The notes beneath the pieces were generated by a model. It did not search any database and had not been told where the DNA came from. It worked only from the letters and a program-made list of their open reading frames with translations. The position numbers and the translations under genes are program-made. 64,000 nt of DNA from Drosophila pseudoobscura (Eukaryota; Arthropoda; Insecta; Diptera; Drosophilidae), in contig NC_046681.1 in the NCBI RefSeq assembly GCF_009870125.1, forward strand, positions 24,512,001 to 24,576,000, written 5' to 3'. Positions within the stretch are counted from its first letter, which is position 1, and the number at the start of each line of letters is the position of its first letter. Below are positions 35,412 through 47,400 of this stretch, in pieces.

Positions 35412-36896
35412 ATGAACTCGGCAACAAAGGTAGGTGCAACGTAGTCATGTCGTCTGCCCCCACGTGAAACTCCAAATCTAACGCCCTGGGCGGCATTTGA
35501 TTTGTGCGGGAAAGTGGCGGCACGGTGCCTCAAGTGTCATTCGTCTCCCTCCTTCGAGTGGGAAATTTGTTGTTCCATGACAGGGGCGGAGGGCGCGTAT
35601 GTTTTGAATTTGCAAAGCACGTAAATGCCAACAACAACAGCTGCCGGCAGACGAGTTGCAATTACCCGCAGCTGCACCATGTTGCACCAAGTGAAACGAC
35701 ATTTTTATCCGCAGGTTGGGGAGATTTTCACGGCCGCCGGACAAGCTTTCAGCAGATTGGGCGACCTCACCATGCAACTGCATCCAAATGCCGAATCGCC
35801 GTCCGGGTAAGTGTGCTCTGAAGCCGGTTCCGAGTCTGTTTTCGATCGCCAGGCGCTAATCAAGGTGTTTTTGCATGTTCCCTCGCTATGTGGCGCCCAG
35901 TAAATGGACGGACGAGGAAATCGACATGTTGCACTCGTCGATTATGCGCTTCTCGGACGACCTTAGCAAAATCAGTCTTAGCATTAAGAACCGTACAGTG
36001 TAAGTGCTCATAGCGAGAGAACATGGCGATACTGGGGCCCAGCATACTAACAAAATGCTATCCCATCCCACACATCTTGCAGCTCTCAGATACGGCAAGC
36101 CCTGAAGAAGAAGGCCTTCGAGGACGCCGGCATCCCTGCCAAGCAAGTCCCTGTCCAACAGGTGCATCACGTCATTCAAACAGTCCCCCAGCTGCCCGTC
36201 ATCCAGCAGCAGCAACTGACGACAGCGCCCCAGCTCCAGCAGTCCCATCAGCACCAACCTCAAGTATTTAAGACACAGACTGTACAGCAACTACCCCTAC
36301 AGCAGCACCAGCATCAGCATCAGCCGCAGAACTCGAACATGGCTGCCAGTATCCAGCATGTGCAGCTGGTGACGCAACCCAAGCAGATCCTCCTACAGCA
36401 GCATCAGCAGCAACTGCCGCAGACAACAACGACGACGGTGACCATCAAGCAGTTCCAGCAAATGCAGCAGCAAAAGGCGGCTGCTCTGGCGGCGGCCGCG
36501 GCAGCAGCAGCGGCAGCCAACACGCCGACAATCACGGAGAATATCATTATACAGCAGCCCACGTCGACAACGGCGGCGGCGCAACAGCCCCAGTCGCATG
36601 TGCATCCGGTCCACTCGGTGGCAACGTCCGCCTCAACGCAGATAGTCGTGCCGTCGTCGGTCACCACAGTATTGTCGTCGAGCACGGGGGCGGTGGGCCC
36701 GGTGGCCATTGCCGACGATGTGGTTAGTACAACGTCCACCCCCTCCACATCAGCCAGCACGGGCCTCAAGTGCGGGCCGGACGTGTCGATGACTCTGAAT
36801 CGAATCAATGTGCAGGAGAACGAGGTCGATGTCGAGGAATGCCTGCCGGCGGAGGTGGTCAAGCTGGATTTTGTCAGCGAAGAAGTTGCAGGGTGA
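35412..36896 (+). CDS. BAP18: BAP18-like SANT-domain chromatin factor, 4 exons
   Basis: Exons 35412-35429, 35715-35806, 35901-35999 and 36083-36896 give 340 aa. The N-terminus, MNSATKVGEIFTAAGQAF followed by LGDLTMQLHP, and the SANT segment KWTDEEIDML...RTV(S)QIRQALKKK closely match the start of human BAP18 (C17orf49/BACC1), a subunit linked to BPTF/NURF and MLL complexes that reads H3K4me3 chromatin. Unlike the short human protein, the fly one carries a long Gln/His-rich, then Thr/Ala-rich low-complexity region (about 36160-36640) before an acidic C-terminus that again resembles the family end (VVKLDF). It is nuclear by family. The promoter has motif 1, fitting housekeeping use. AATAAA is at 37333. 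The symbol is the human name; I do not recall the FlyBase one. Confidence 0.85.
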
Positions 36897-38452
36897 AGGC
36901 TCCTGCCGGCCTTCATCCTCCGAACGTCCCCCGAACAAGTTGAGGATTTCTATTACTAGATAAGAGACCGAAGCAGCTGCAGAATGAATCCCGAATCGCG
37001 ACAAATCTAGATCGAAACGAAACTCTTTAACAAACGGTACGACCTACCGCCCCCTAGCCTAAGCCTAAAATGTTAAGTGTTGTCATATTTGATATACCTT
37101 GAAGTCATCCTTAAGAAAACAAACTGAATTGTGTACAGACAGATCCGTCAGCGAGTAAGAAACGAGCAGTTACCGCTGTCTATTCCCACGTCTCTTGTTT
37201 GGTTTGGCTTTGGTCCGGACACAAGGCATAGTAGATATTAATACTGAAACGAGGAATGCTGCACCTAGATTTAACACAAAATGCAAGACACAATAGTGCA
37301 AAGTACATAGCGATTGTATAAGATGATGAGTGAATAAACGAGCATTATTTTAAGACTTGGTTTATTTAGATAAGGGATTCAGAATTACTTGAATGACAGT
37401 GGAAATCGCTTATAAACCAAATGAAAGTCGGGCAAACAAATTAAGAGCGCTAAGAGAAGTCTCTTATAAGAATTCAATGGATATTCCCTAATGGAGTTTA
37501 AACAGATTCTTTGTTTATTCATTCATCCTTCTTCAGTTGGAACATAGTCATTCGCTTCTGTTTCCTTCTCCCATGTAAAGGATACATCCCAACGGGCGAT
37601 CAATCTTAAGATGGAACATTGTATGGGTCCTTTAAGGTTCAAATCAACAAAGATGGGAGATTGATTGATATGTGTGTGTGTCCATAGATTTTGTGAACAA
37701 AGTACAGTCGCACCCAGGATACTCCTCCTTCTACCCTACCATTTGTACAGCCAGCTTCTGTAAAGGAAAATACTGCTGGCCGGCACAACCCAATTTATTT
37801 TATTGACTTCTTATAAACAACTAAAAAACGTATGGAACCAATGTTTAAACAATCAGATACAAGTGGTACCTCATTATATGCACTAAAAATCCATATAAGT
37901 ATTGGCTTAATCGGGTAATAATGGTTGAACTCTAATGATTAAATTGACTTCTTTTCCATTAGATTTCAGTTAAGCTCGGCAGGTAGAAACCTAAATTTTT
38001 TAATAAATGAAAATTAATTTCTAATGATACGAGTATTAAAGTTAAATTATCTATAACCTATTTTGAAACAAAAAAGTAGTTTGTTTTGATTTACAAACAT
38101 TCTTGAATTAAAATTCGAAATTACCGCCTGACCATTTTATGTTTTAGTTTGTATACATACCTTTTCATAATTTGCCTTGCTTAAGCATTCACATGTCAAC
38201 GTCATGATCGTTTCAGACGCACTTCACATACGTTTTCTACCGTTGGCAAAATCCAATTTGTAAAGATCCGCATACTCTGGGGAGTTGGAAAACAAAGGAA
38301 ATGTTTGTCATGGCAGGATCCAATGAAAATTTTGATCTGTTTTTTGGTAGGCACTTATAATCCAGATATTCTGAAAATATCGATTTGTGATATAATCGTC
38401 GACAAAAATATCGCACTGAAAATATCGTATCAATAACAAAAATATTTCAATA
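36897..38452. other. 3' UTR of the BAP18-like gene, then non-coding spacer
   Basis: 3' UTR to about 37350 (AATAAA at 37333-37338). The remaining 1.1 kb is AT-rich and I see no gene in it. Confidence 0.6.
37333..37338 (+). terminator. poly(A) signal, BAP18-like gene
   Basis: AATAAA 437 nt after the stop codon. Confidence 0.65.
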
Positions 38453-38460
38453 TATCGATA
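38453..38460. promoter_or_regulatory. DRE (TATCGATA) upstream of Ppt2
   Basis: A perfect DRE 62 bp before the Ppt2 ATG, with further TATCG words from about 38378 to 38435. DREF-bound sites like this mark replication and housekeeping promoters. Confidence 0.7.
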
Positions 38461-38521
38461 TAGTATCAACAATCCTAACAACAACAACAGCTCCTGAATT
38501 AGATATTATTATTAAGGAAAT

Positions 38522-39665
38522 ATGAGGCTAAGGCTCTTGCTGGCTGTGTTCGTCTGCTTTGCTGATGCATACAGGCCGGTTGTGATACTCCACGGAATCC
38601 TGTCGGGCGCGGATTCAATGGACTTTTTGGTGCGGGAAATCGAAGAGGTTCGTGATTGATTTCCCCTTTGTTATTGTTTACGCTCAATGACAAGTTCAAA
38701 GTCGAAGCAAAAAACGTAATAGAATTGTTTTTCCTTAATCCGTAGCTCCATCGGGGCACAATCGTCTACAACTGCGACAAATTCAGCGGGTGGTACAGCC
38801 TGGAGAATGCCTGGCGGCAGGTCGAGCAGATTCGGGATTATTTGAGCGATGTTGGTAAAAAGCACCCGGAAGGAATCAATGTGTTGGGTGAGTCTACAGA
38901 AAGTGGAGAGAGTCTAGAGTCTAGAGAGGATTACTCAATCAATCGATATTTATTACAGGCTACTCCCAGGGCGGACTCTTGGCCCGTGCGGCCATCCAAA
39001 GTCTGCCCGATCACAATGTAAAGACCTTCATTTCCCTATCTTCGCCTCAAGCGGGTCAATACGGAAGTGAGTCTCCGTTGAATGTACAATCAACAAAAAG
39101 CTAAATGTTATGTTTTTATGTTTTGTATGGTTTTCCAGCCAGCTTCCTGCATCTGATATTTCCGGATCTGGCGGCGAAGACCGCTTTTGAGCTATTCTAC
39201 ACAACGGTAGGGCAGCACACATCGGTGGGCGGGTACTGGAACGACCCGCATAAACAGTCACTGTATTTGAAATACAGCGAATTCCTGCCGCTGATCAACA
39301 ATGAGAAGCAGTCCTCCAACTCCACCTCCTTCAAAATGGGCATGGTGCGTCTCAGCAAGCTGGTCATGGTCGGCGGCCCCAACGACGATGTGATAACGCC
39401 CTGGCAATCCAGGTAAGGAATCAAGATACACTCTGAATCTTAATAAACATTCTTGCTTTTTATTAGCCACTTTGCCTACTACGACGAGGACTTGGACGTG
39501 ATTCCGTTCAACAAGCGGAAGCTCTTCACTGACGACTTGATCGGCACTAGGACGCTCCAAGAGGCCGGGAAACTTATCATCATAGTCAAACCCCATGTCC
39601 ATCATTTGGCATGGCACACCAACAGAGCCGTAATACATCAAGTTATCTTGCCATACCTGGACTGA
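38522..39665 (+). CDS. Ppt2: palmitoyl-protein thioesterase 2, 5 exons
   Basis: A lysosomal hydrolase that removes thioester-linked fatty acyl groups. Exons 38522-38647, 38746-38887, 38959-39066, 39139-39412 and 39467-39665 give 282 aa, the usual size for the family. A signal peptide ([16 protein letters not shown]) leads into the alpha/beta-hydrolase core: oxyanion segment [10 protein letters not shown], nucleophile Ser92 in GYSQGG, the acid region GGPNDD, and a C-terminal histidine near HHLAWH. Intron phases are mutually consistent. The exon 1 donor, GTTCGT, is weak but the junction is clean. Family knowledge: PPT2 prefers short or thinner acyl thioesters compared with PPT1. It sits head-to-tail with mre11, 456 bp apart. 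Confidence 0.93.
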
Positions 39666-39908
39666 TCGATCTGATGAGAACTACCTGGACTAAAGCGAAG
39701 ACCAAAGGGCTGTGATCGGAATGGCGGGCGCACTCATTCATCAACAAGCAATAATGTGAAATTGCCATTACACTCTGGCATACAGGGCACACAATGATCT
39801 TTCATAGACAATTTAGCATTAGGTGATTTACAAAGATTTACATTAATCCAAACGCGGAAGATTTATACAAATTTATTAAATATTTATACAGTTACATAAT
39901 TATGTATC

Positions 39909-39914
39909 AATAAA
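39909..39914 (+). terminator. poly(A) signal, Ppt2
   Basis: AATAAA 244 nt after the Ppt2 stop, shortly before the mre11 promoter. Confidence 0.6.
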
Positions 39915-40030
39915 CATGACGATTTATAAATAGGGTGAAAGTGTATGTTTTTGCAAATGATAAGAGTTTTAATATATAGCAGCTCGAATTCGCGCGCAAT
40001 CCAGAGGTTTTTAGCTCTAACGATAGTGTC

Positions 40031-40050
40031 ATCGATACATGATATCGATA
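40031..40050. promoter_or_regulatory. paired DRE sites upstream of mre11
   Basis: ATCGATA at 40031-40037 and a perfect TATCGATA at 40043-40050, 72 bp before the mre11 ATG. A DRE pair fits a DNA-replication/repair gene controlled by DREF. Confidence 0.75.
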
Positions 40051-40121
40051 TTGTCTATTGCGAAATTCAGCGGTATAAATTGTTTGCAATTTTTTGTATC
40101 AAGCGCGGTTAAAATATAGCA

Positions 40122-42246
40122 ATGGCAGATAGCAGTGCCGCGGAACAGGATGCCGACAATGTCATCCGCATTATGGTGGCCACCGATAACCACTTGGGCT
40201 ACGGCGAGAAGGACGCCGTACGCGGCGAGGACAGTTTCACCGCCTTCGAGGAGATTCTGGAGCTGGCCGTGGCGGAGGATGTGGACATGATATTGCTGGG
40301 TGGAGACTTGTTCCACGATGCAGTGCCCAGTCAGAATGCCATGCACAAGTGAGTACATATCCAGACACTGACGATGAACAAGTACAAACAGTCTGGGGCT
40401 CCACAGGTGCATCGAGCTATTGCGTCGCTATACGTTCGGGGATAAGCCGGTGTCCTTGGAGATACTCAGCGACCAGTCACTGTGCTTCTACAATGCCGTC
40501 AACCAGTCGGTGAACTACGAGGATCCCAATCTGAACATTGCCATTCCAGTCTTCTCCATTCACGGCAATCACGATGATCCGAGCGGCTTCGGACGACTCA
40601 GTTCGTTGGATCTGCTGAGCACGTCCGGTCTGGTGAACTACTTTGGCCGGTGGACGGACCTTACCAAGCTCGAGATTAGCCCGATTCTTATCCGCAAGGG
40701 CGAGAGCCAGCTAGCGCTTTATGGCCTGAGCCACATCCATGACGGTCGCCTAGCGCGTCTCTTCAAGGACTTCAAGGTGACTATCGAGTGTCCCGGCAAC
40801 AGCGGTAATGGCGGTGGCGGTGATGGCGAAGCCGAGCAGGAGGACTGGTTCCACCTGATGGTCGTTCATCAGAATCGCGCAGATCGGGGACCCAAGAACT
40901 ACTTGCCAGAGGATCTGCTGCCGGACTTTCTGCACTTGGTGATCTGGGGGCACGAGCACGACTGCCGCATTGAGCCAGAGTCGAATGCGAAGAAAGGCTT
41001 CTACGTGTCCCAGCCGGGCTCATCGGTGCCCACCTCCCTGTCGGAAGGCGAGGCCAAAAAGAAGCACGTCGGCCTGCTGGAGATCTACAAGACCAAGTTC
41101 AAGCTGAAGGAGCTGCCGTTGCAGTCGGTGCGTCCGTTTGTCTACGATTCAATTGTACTGCCCGACAAGGCCGAAGAGCTGCGCCTGAACGAGGGCGACA
41201 CTTCTACAAAAGTGTACAAATTCTCCCAGGAGCGTGTGGAGTCTATGATCGAAAAGGCCAAGGCCCAGCTCACGGGTCATCCGAAGCAGCCGCATCTACC
41301 CTTGATACGGTTGCGCCTGCTCTACACCGATGAGTCCTGCATGTTCAACACTATTCGTTTTAGCCAGATGTTCAGCACGCGAGTGGCGAACCCCCAGGAT
41401 GTGGTGCAGTTCAGCAAGCTGGTGAAGCGCACCAAGGGCGAAACCGTCAAACTGGACAAGGAGGCCATGAGGCGCGCCCTGGTAGGTCGACTTAGCTCTA
41501 TTCGGATCTCTAAAACATACATTTTGTTGCGTGTTTCAGGAGGCGGAGAATGCCACTCGCGTGGAGGAATTGGTGGATCGCTATTTCGACGAGGCCAAAA
41601 CCAAGAAGCCACTGAAGCTGCTCCACTCTAAGGCACTGGCAGAGATGACATATCGCCTGGTAGAACGTCGGGACGCCAATGCGGCCGAAAATATTGTCAA
41701 GTCAGTAGGAAATTATCAAGAGATCCGTGTCTCTGTTTAAAAGTTCATGCGGAATAATCTTTCTCTCAGATTCTATAAGGAAAAGGCAGTGGAACATTTG
41801 ATGGAGTCAATGCCCAACGACGAGAACATCGATGATGGGCTCCAGTGCTTCAGAGAACGCCACAAGCACGATGATCTGCTCAAAATGCTAGATGCTCGTG
41901 GCGTCCGGCCGAAGGATGAGAGCTCTGTTTTTGCAACGAAAGATGAAGCCAACTCATCCACAGCAACAACCACTGGCCGGGGACGTGCTGCTCGAGGTCG
42001 CGGAGCAGCCCGTGGTCGTGCTGCTGCAACGAGTGCTGCCACGCGAGCCAAGCCCCAGTTAGACGTGTCCATGAATAATACAGTGAGCTACAATTTTGTC
42101 CTTAATTATTGGAATTGAACTTATAGTAAAATACACACCTTCCATTTCCTGAACAGCGCTCCTCGAGCAGGCAGCAGACTCTACTGACTAGCATCCGAGC
42201 TGCTTCCAAAGGCCCAAGCTACGTGATATCCGATGATTCAGATTGA
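40122..42246 (+). CDS. mre11: Mre11 double-strand-break nuclease, 5 exons
   Basis: Mn-dependent exo/endonuclease of the Mre11-Rad50-Nbs complex, acting in break resection, checkpoint signalling and telomere protection. Exons 40122-40348, 40407-41481, 41540-41700, 41770-42082 and 42157-42246 give 621 aa, about the size I recall for D. melanogaster. The phosphoesterase motifs are all present: D22-x-H24 in DNHLG, GGDLFHD (60-66), GNHDDP (129-134), VVHQN and WGHEHDC. The capping region follows. A Gly-Arg-rich GAR motif ([17 protein letters not shown]) lies near the C-terminus and the end is acidic (ISDDSD). A small Gly-rich insertion at about 40797-40835 ([12 protein letters not shown]) interrupts the nuclease domain before motif IV; it is likely a surface loop. 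DREs lie upstream. Confidence 0.96.
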
Positions 42247-42877
42247 TTCACATTCCTGAGGGCTTCAATGGATTCACATTCCTCAGGGCTTCAATTGATT
42301 CACATTCCTCAGTGCTCTGAGCCTTTATATTTGTATGAAGCTACTGTTTTCTTTTATAATTTTCAGCCTAATACGTGTACTACTAGAATGCTTCTAATGT
42401 AATCCTCGAGGGAGAGAATTAAAGCGACAGGTGTGCCATACGATTGTCATTTTTTTGGTAAAAAAGATCTCTAGACGTCAAAGTACAGAATCTTGGCTAC
42501 CAAAATGACAGTCAAAGCTTCTTCAATATTTATCCCAATTAGATTTAATATCCATCTGTTAAGAACCGAATGACTCTGATGAAAGATCAATCTTCTTGTG
42601 GTTCAACTCAATATTTTTTGTTTATTATTTAAGATCAATGGTCAGGGCTCTAGAGGGCTCTCTGCCTAATAACTGGGTTCCTCCGCTGAGGGCACGTCGC
42701 TGCTCCAACTGTAAAATAGATTATCCTAAAACTTAAGATCTACTATAAGGTTAGGGCCAGCTTTTCCAGGCTGTTTGCCAGGCGCGGTTCGGTTTGGATC
42801 TTTGGTAGTTTAGCTGCTTCAAGACTCCGCTGCCATGAGCGAAGATTTCTCCAAACATCCGCGGGAGCGAGGACTCG
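42247..42877. other. converging 3' UTRs of mre11 and Osi21
   Basis: No coding sequence. An ATTCACATTCCT/CAGGGCTTCAAT motif is repeated three times at about 42246-42310, just after the mre11 stop. TTTATT near 42619 (AATAAA on the minus strand) could end Osi21. Confidence 0.6.
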
Positions 42878-43784
42878 TTACTGCATCTGCGACTCGTAGT
42901 AGTAGCGATATGGATCCACCGAAGAGCTGCCACCGGCTGCGGTCACACCCATGCCGGCGTTCGTTTTGGACACGGGTCGAATGACGTAGGTGTTGCGCCT
43001 GCAAGCAGACCGATTATCTGGCTGGAATCTTCTCCAGAATAGAACAGATGGCGCCGACTTACCTATTGTGTTCGCCTGCATGGACCTGGAAGCTCGTCTC
43101 TTCGCTGTGGTCGTGCGAGAAGAGCTTCTTCAGGGCTATGATGCCGGCTATGGTCAGGGCCACCTTGCTGATCACTAGCGCCTTGCCAGCGATCGCCGCC
43201 AGGGCCTTGAGGCCCAGCGGACCGGCGATACCCATGGCCGTAAGCAAGGCGGCAATCACATACTTGATGTGGCCACCATCCTTGTGTTTCTTCTTCTTAT
43301 CATGGCCGCGTCCCACCGCCATGCCCGACTCCTTGCCCATGCCCATGTCCATGTCCAGCTTCAGCGTGTGGGTCCGCAGCAGCTTGTCGGCTTTGGCGAG
43401 CAGAGCGCGGTCTATGGGGGAGAGGCTGCCAAACTGCCGGGCATCCGTGAGGGAGCCCAGGATGCTCTCGGTGTCGGTCTGGTTCTGCTTCTCCAGCACC
43501 AGGCCATCCATGATCTTAATGGATTCCTGGTCGAGGGCGCGCGACAGCGCGTGCAGCGCCTTCTGCTTGAGGCAGCCAATGAAGTCGTTCTTGTCCTGAC
43601 AATCATCGTACACTCGTCGCACCAGACTCATCTCCGGACCGAGTCCCAGTCCCAGGCTCCAATCGCTGTTGCTGGCGGTGGTAGGTGCCGCCTCTACGAT
43701 GCTGTGCCGCCGTCGTCGTTGGGTAGCAGCCGCCGTGGAGGACGCGATGCACGCTAGGATCATCAGCCACTCGAACCGCTTCAT
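42878..43784 (-). CDS. Osi21: Osiris family protein (Osi21), 2 exons
   Basis: Exons 43784-43063 and 42998-42878 (64-nt intron, phase 2) give 280 aa. The plan is that of the Osiris/DUF1676 family, insect proteins of the endolysosomal or secretory system in cuticle-forming epithelia: signal peptide (MKRFEWLMILACIASSTAAA), a two-Cys region (YDDCQDKNDFIGCLKQKAL), then a long hydrophobic segment with the AxxGxxxLKALA pattern around 43150-43270 (minus strand), and Tyr residues at the C-terminus (YRYYYESQMQ). A His/Lys-rich stretch (GHDKKKKHKDGGH) precedes the membrane segment. Most Osiris genes form a cluster on Muller E. I recall Osi21 as the outlier on 2L, which fits these neighbours. Confidence 0.88.
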
Positions 43785-43820
43785 TGTGTGTGTGTGTGTG
43801 TGTGGGTGTGTGTGTGTGTG
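43785..43820. repeat. (GT)n microsatellite between divergent start codons
   Basis: About 17 GT units begin one base after the Osi21 ATG on the plus strand, so on the transcribed strand a CA run abuts the Osi21 start codon. It separates Osi21 from the divergent gene at 43847. Confidence 0.9.
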
Positions 43821-43846
43821 TATCCTAATGATAATCCTATAGACCG

Positions 43847-44414
43847 ATGCTTATCAACAGAGTGATGCTGCCAGTCGCCAGCAATCTTGGGATGCTACTG
43901 CAGCGAAATCGCTGGTCCGCCGATGCTTTTATAAATTGCGATCAGGCCGAAGTCGAAGCCGGCGGCACTCAAACGGAAAGAATTGGCGTGCCCCAATGGG
44001 ATGCAGACGTATGTATCTTCTGCTTGGACCTGCCCACCCAGATCAAGCTCCTAGCAGCAATTAACATTATCCATATTTTGTTATGCGTTCGACTGGGTCT
44101 TTTTGGTAATCAGCCTCCGTGCCTCTGACATGTTTTCGTTACTCACCCACGGATGGATGCCCATCCATGTTCAGATCTCTCGCGATCGACGGGCTACCAG
44201 AAAGTGTGTACTTTTCGATTTCTATACGGCAGATGTGTATCTGGCATTCAGTTCTCTCCACAGGGGGTATGATTACTTATTCATCGGCAAAGCATTCAAT
44301 CATCGCTTGGGGAAATCGCAGTGGAGGATGGAAAACGGAGTTTATTTTACACGCTGGGGATGGGGAGATTACTATCTTCAGATGCTCCAGAATGCCGAAG
44401 AAAACTTTCAATAA
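43847..44414 (+). CDS. unrecognised two-exon gene divergent from Osi21
   Basis: I do not recognise it. Two protein-like reading frames overlap in different phases. They join through a 49-nt intron with a strong GTATGT donor at 44009 and AG at 44056-44057, giving 43847-44008 plus 44058-44414, about 172 aa. The C-terminal half is aromatic-rich, with FDFY, YLAF, YDYLFIG and a striking TRWGWGDYYLQML near the end. A hydrophobic stretch (FDWVFLVISL) lies mid-protein. AATAAA follows at 44441. The intron is close to the lower size limit in flies. Otherwise the two frames are a frameshifted relic. The start is only 62 bp from the Osi21 ATG, so the promoters must overlap. Confidence 0.42.
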
Positions 44415-47400
44415 AACTAAGTAATTATCAAAATATATCGAATAAAGATAATAATTAGGAATATATAAGAAATGGAGCTCAAGTATTCGGCTATCTTATA
44501 GTCTCGAACAAGTTTCGGTTTGTACAACAGTAGAACAACCCCACAGTTCTTTGTAGTATTCAATGACCTTCTTCAAAAAGAGATTGAACGAGTCGAAATG
44601 GTTATTATTGGATGAATGTTCGGACAGATCTTCGGAGGCCAGTGTTATGTACTCAGTGGCCCCCGGGAGGCAACAACCGCTCCGAATAACCAATGCATCT
44701 TTATGATGCGTGCAACAAAGTGATTAAGAGCACGACGACTGCTGCTGCTGCTGCCTGGGCCTGGACTGTGGATCGTGGATGGTGGTGTCCATTGGTGCTG
44801 GCATAACAGAGTGCTCGTGTGAGAATGGATGTTGCCCGCAAATTGGCTATCATAAATTGCATCTGCCAGGGGCCTGGGGCCTGGGGCCTTGGCTGGGGGA
44901 TTTCATGTCGATGCCGTCAGGTGATCGCTGCACATTTGGCTCAGTGGCCCAGTGGGTGAAATTGAGTTGGATACAGTTAAGAAAATTTTCTTTTCGCTCG
45001 CCGCCTGCGCATCCACTGTGAAAATCAACGCCCCCCACACCCCTCCACACTCCACCGCTCCACTCCGGAGCCTGCGAAAGCGCACCCAGCAGCTGGTGAC
45101 AGTTGGATCGCAGTGAAAAGTGTTTGCGGAGACACTTTCCTACGTCCGCCATAGTTGGCTGGCTAATCTTCAATCCGAACTATTTGTCTCTGAAGACAGA
45201 CGGCGAAAGTGTCTCAGAAATTGGTGATGAGGGAAACAAAATGGGTCCACGGGTGGTTTCAAATGCGATCTGCGTGTCTAAAAGCAATGCCCTCCCCCCC
45301 AAGACTATTTCCAGGCTTTGAATATTCTGCTTGGAATTTTCTTTGAGTAATCAGAATCTACATAGATCTTCCATATAGCCAGTGTGCTCTGAAACCATAG
45401 CCGTCTTTCCTTTTGGTGGTTTCCGTTTCAGCGAGTAGGACGGGATGATAGTTTTCGATTGAAATTCGCTTTGAGTACCTTGGAGCTGGTAAACATGGTC
45501 AGTTTTCCACCCCATAAAAGTGCTTGTGTCCTCTCGATAGTGTCTAGGGTGAGTCCCATTAGTAGATATGTTTTAAAGAAATTCTAAAATGTATTTTTCT
45601 GTTGAGTAGCCATAAGACCCGTGCTTCCAGACGACAAGTGTCCCTGGGTGGAGGTTCTGGAAGCCTTTGGTACTTCTTAAACAAATCTAGAACCTTCTGC
45701 AAAGTCCAAAGTAGTTGGCGGAGTTGTCAAGGAGCAGATAAAGAAAGGATATTGGGATTTTTATTCCACATACTTTTATAGAAATTTAAATTAATATAAA
45801 ATAATATTATCAAAACAAAATTCGGGGCATATTAAGACTTGGAGTATAACGACTTAATCCATGTCCGAATCTAGACCGTTGATTTTTTTTCCTGAACCGT
45901 TTGTACATATATTGTTTGAAGTTTCCGTTTGAATAATTATACAACTATTTTCCCGACATAATATCAATAATGCAAAGACATGTGTCTTCCTCTCAAACGC
46001 CATGTCATATAGGACAATATATAGTACTCGCATCTACACACGTGTGGGGGTATCTACGAGTGTATATAGGGGGGGATATACAGATGAATGTGTACATCTT
46101 TATACGTGGACACACAGGCGTATGAGTGCCAGGCACACAAAACCTCTGCTCAAGAGGGCGTAAATAATTTAATACATCAAGAAAATTGGAAATGAAAGTT
46201 TCTTTTGTTTTGGTTTGCTTTGGCCGCAGATAACTTTTAGTTTCGATGCTCGCAGATAGCAGAGATGTTCCGGGTCGACCCGGGCCAGGCCGGACAGACA
46301 GCCAGTCGGCCAGCCGGCAATTGTGCGATTTATTTGCACATTTTGCCAGCCCGAAACTCCAGAGTCCTGCCGGATTCCTGGATACACGTACGTTTTGGGG
46401 CGCTTCGAGCCACACGGCTCTTATCGTCAATAATCATCATATGCTCAAATTTTTGGTCGCTTAATTGGAAAATTGTTGTTGTTTTTGTGATACGCCTGAG
46501 CGATTGGGTGATTGGACGGCCGGATGATTGGTTTAGCCCGAAAGTGCCGTTTGATTGATGACCTCTGGATGGCTGTCTGTCTGGCTGTCTGTCTCCTCCG
46601 CAGAGTGGAGACTTCTACATTGTTCTGCGGCATTGTAGTGATAATATTTACCCAGCCCAGACCAGCCCAGAGCCCAGCCCAGACCTTGATTGGCATGACA
46701 TCGAAGTGGTCTGTGGTCGGCCCAAGGACCCAAGGGCGGTTCTCGAGCGCGATTGCGCAAAGCAGGTTCCAGCTTCGAGGGTGGAATATCAGTTCATATT
46801 TCGTCATATTTCATAACCCTCACTGCCGCCCCACTGTGGCTGTTGTGGGCGTGGGTAGACCTCATCCAAAATGGCGATGCGGGGGATGGATGCACGGGCC
46901 CTGGCACTGGCACTCTTTGAAGTTTTAGTTGAATTGGCAAATGACAGCAAGGGATTGGGTTTGGCCCTCCATCACACGCCCCCTTCGCCGCCTTTGAGTG
47001 TGCACAATGTTGGAAAATGTTATATCAAAAGAAGTCGGAAACCACAAAGAAAATCTCAGCGGCAAATTTTCGGCTACATCAAATCATTGAGTCCTCCATG
47101 CGCCCGTATCTGTACCACCGCCCTGTGTGCACCTGCACCCTGCTGCTGCTGCTGCTCCGGATCCCTCTGCACTGCCCTTGAGGGGTAGACAAAGACAGTC
47201 CCGTGCCAGCGGGACCGCCGCAGACGACTCTACTACCTCCTCCTCCTGCTCCTGCTCTGTGCCCCATCTCCATCTCCATCTCTGACTCCCTGTCTCCGTC
47301 TCTGTCTCTGGCGGCTGCGGTTCGTTCCGCTTGCTGCCAACTTTCAACTACTTCCAAAAGTTTTCACATTTTAAATTTGTTGGCTTGTTGCTGGTGCTCA

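Noticed and set aside
44496-44693. 65-codon minus-strand frame
   Set aside because: Looks protein-like but has no ATG and only a weak acceptor upstream; no partner exon found.
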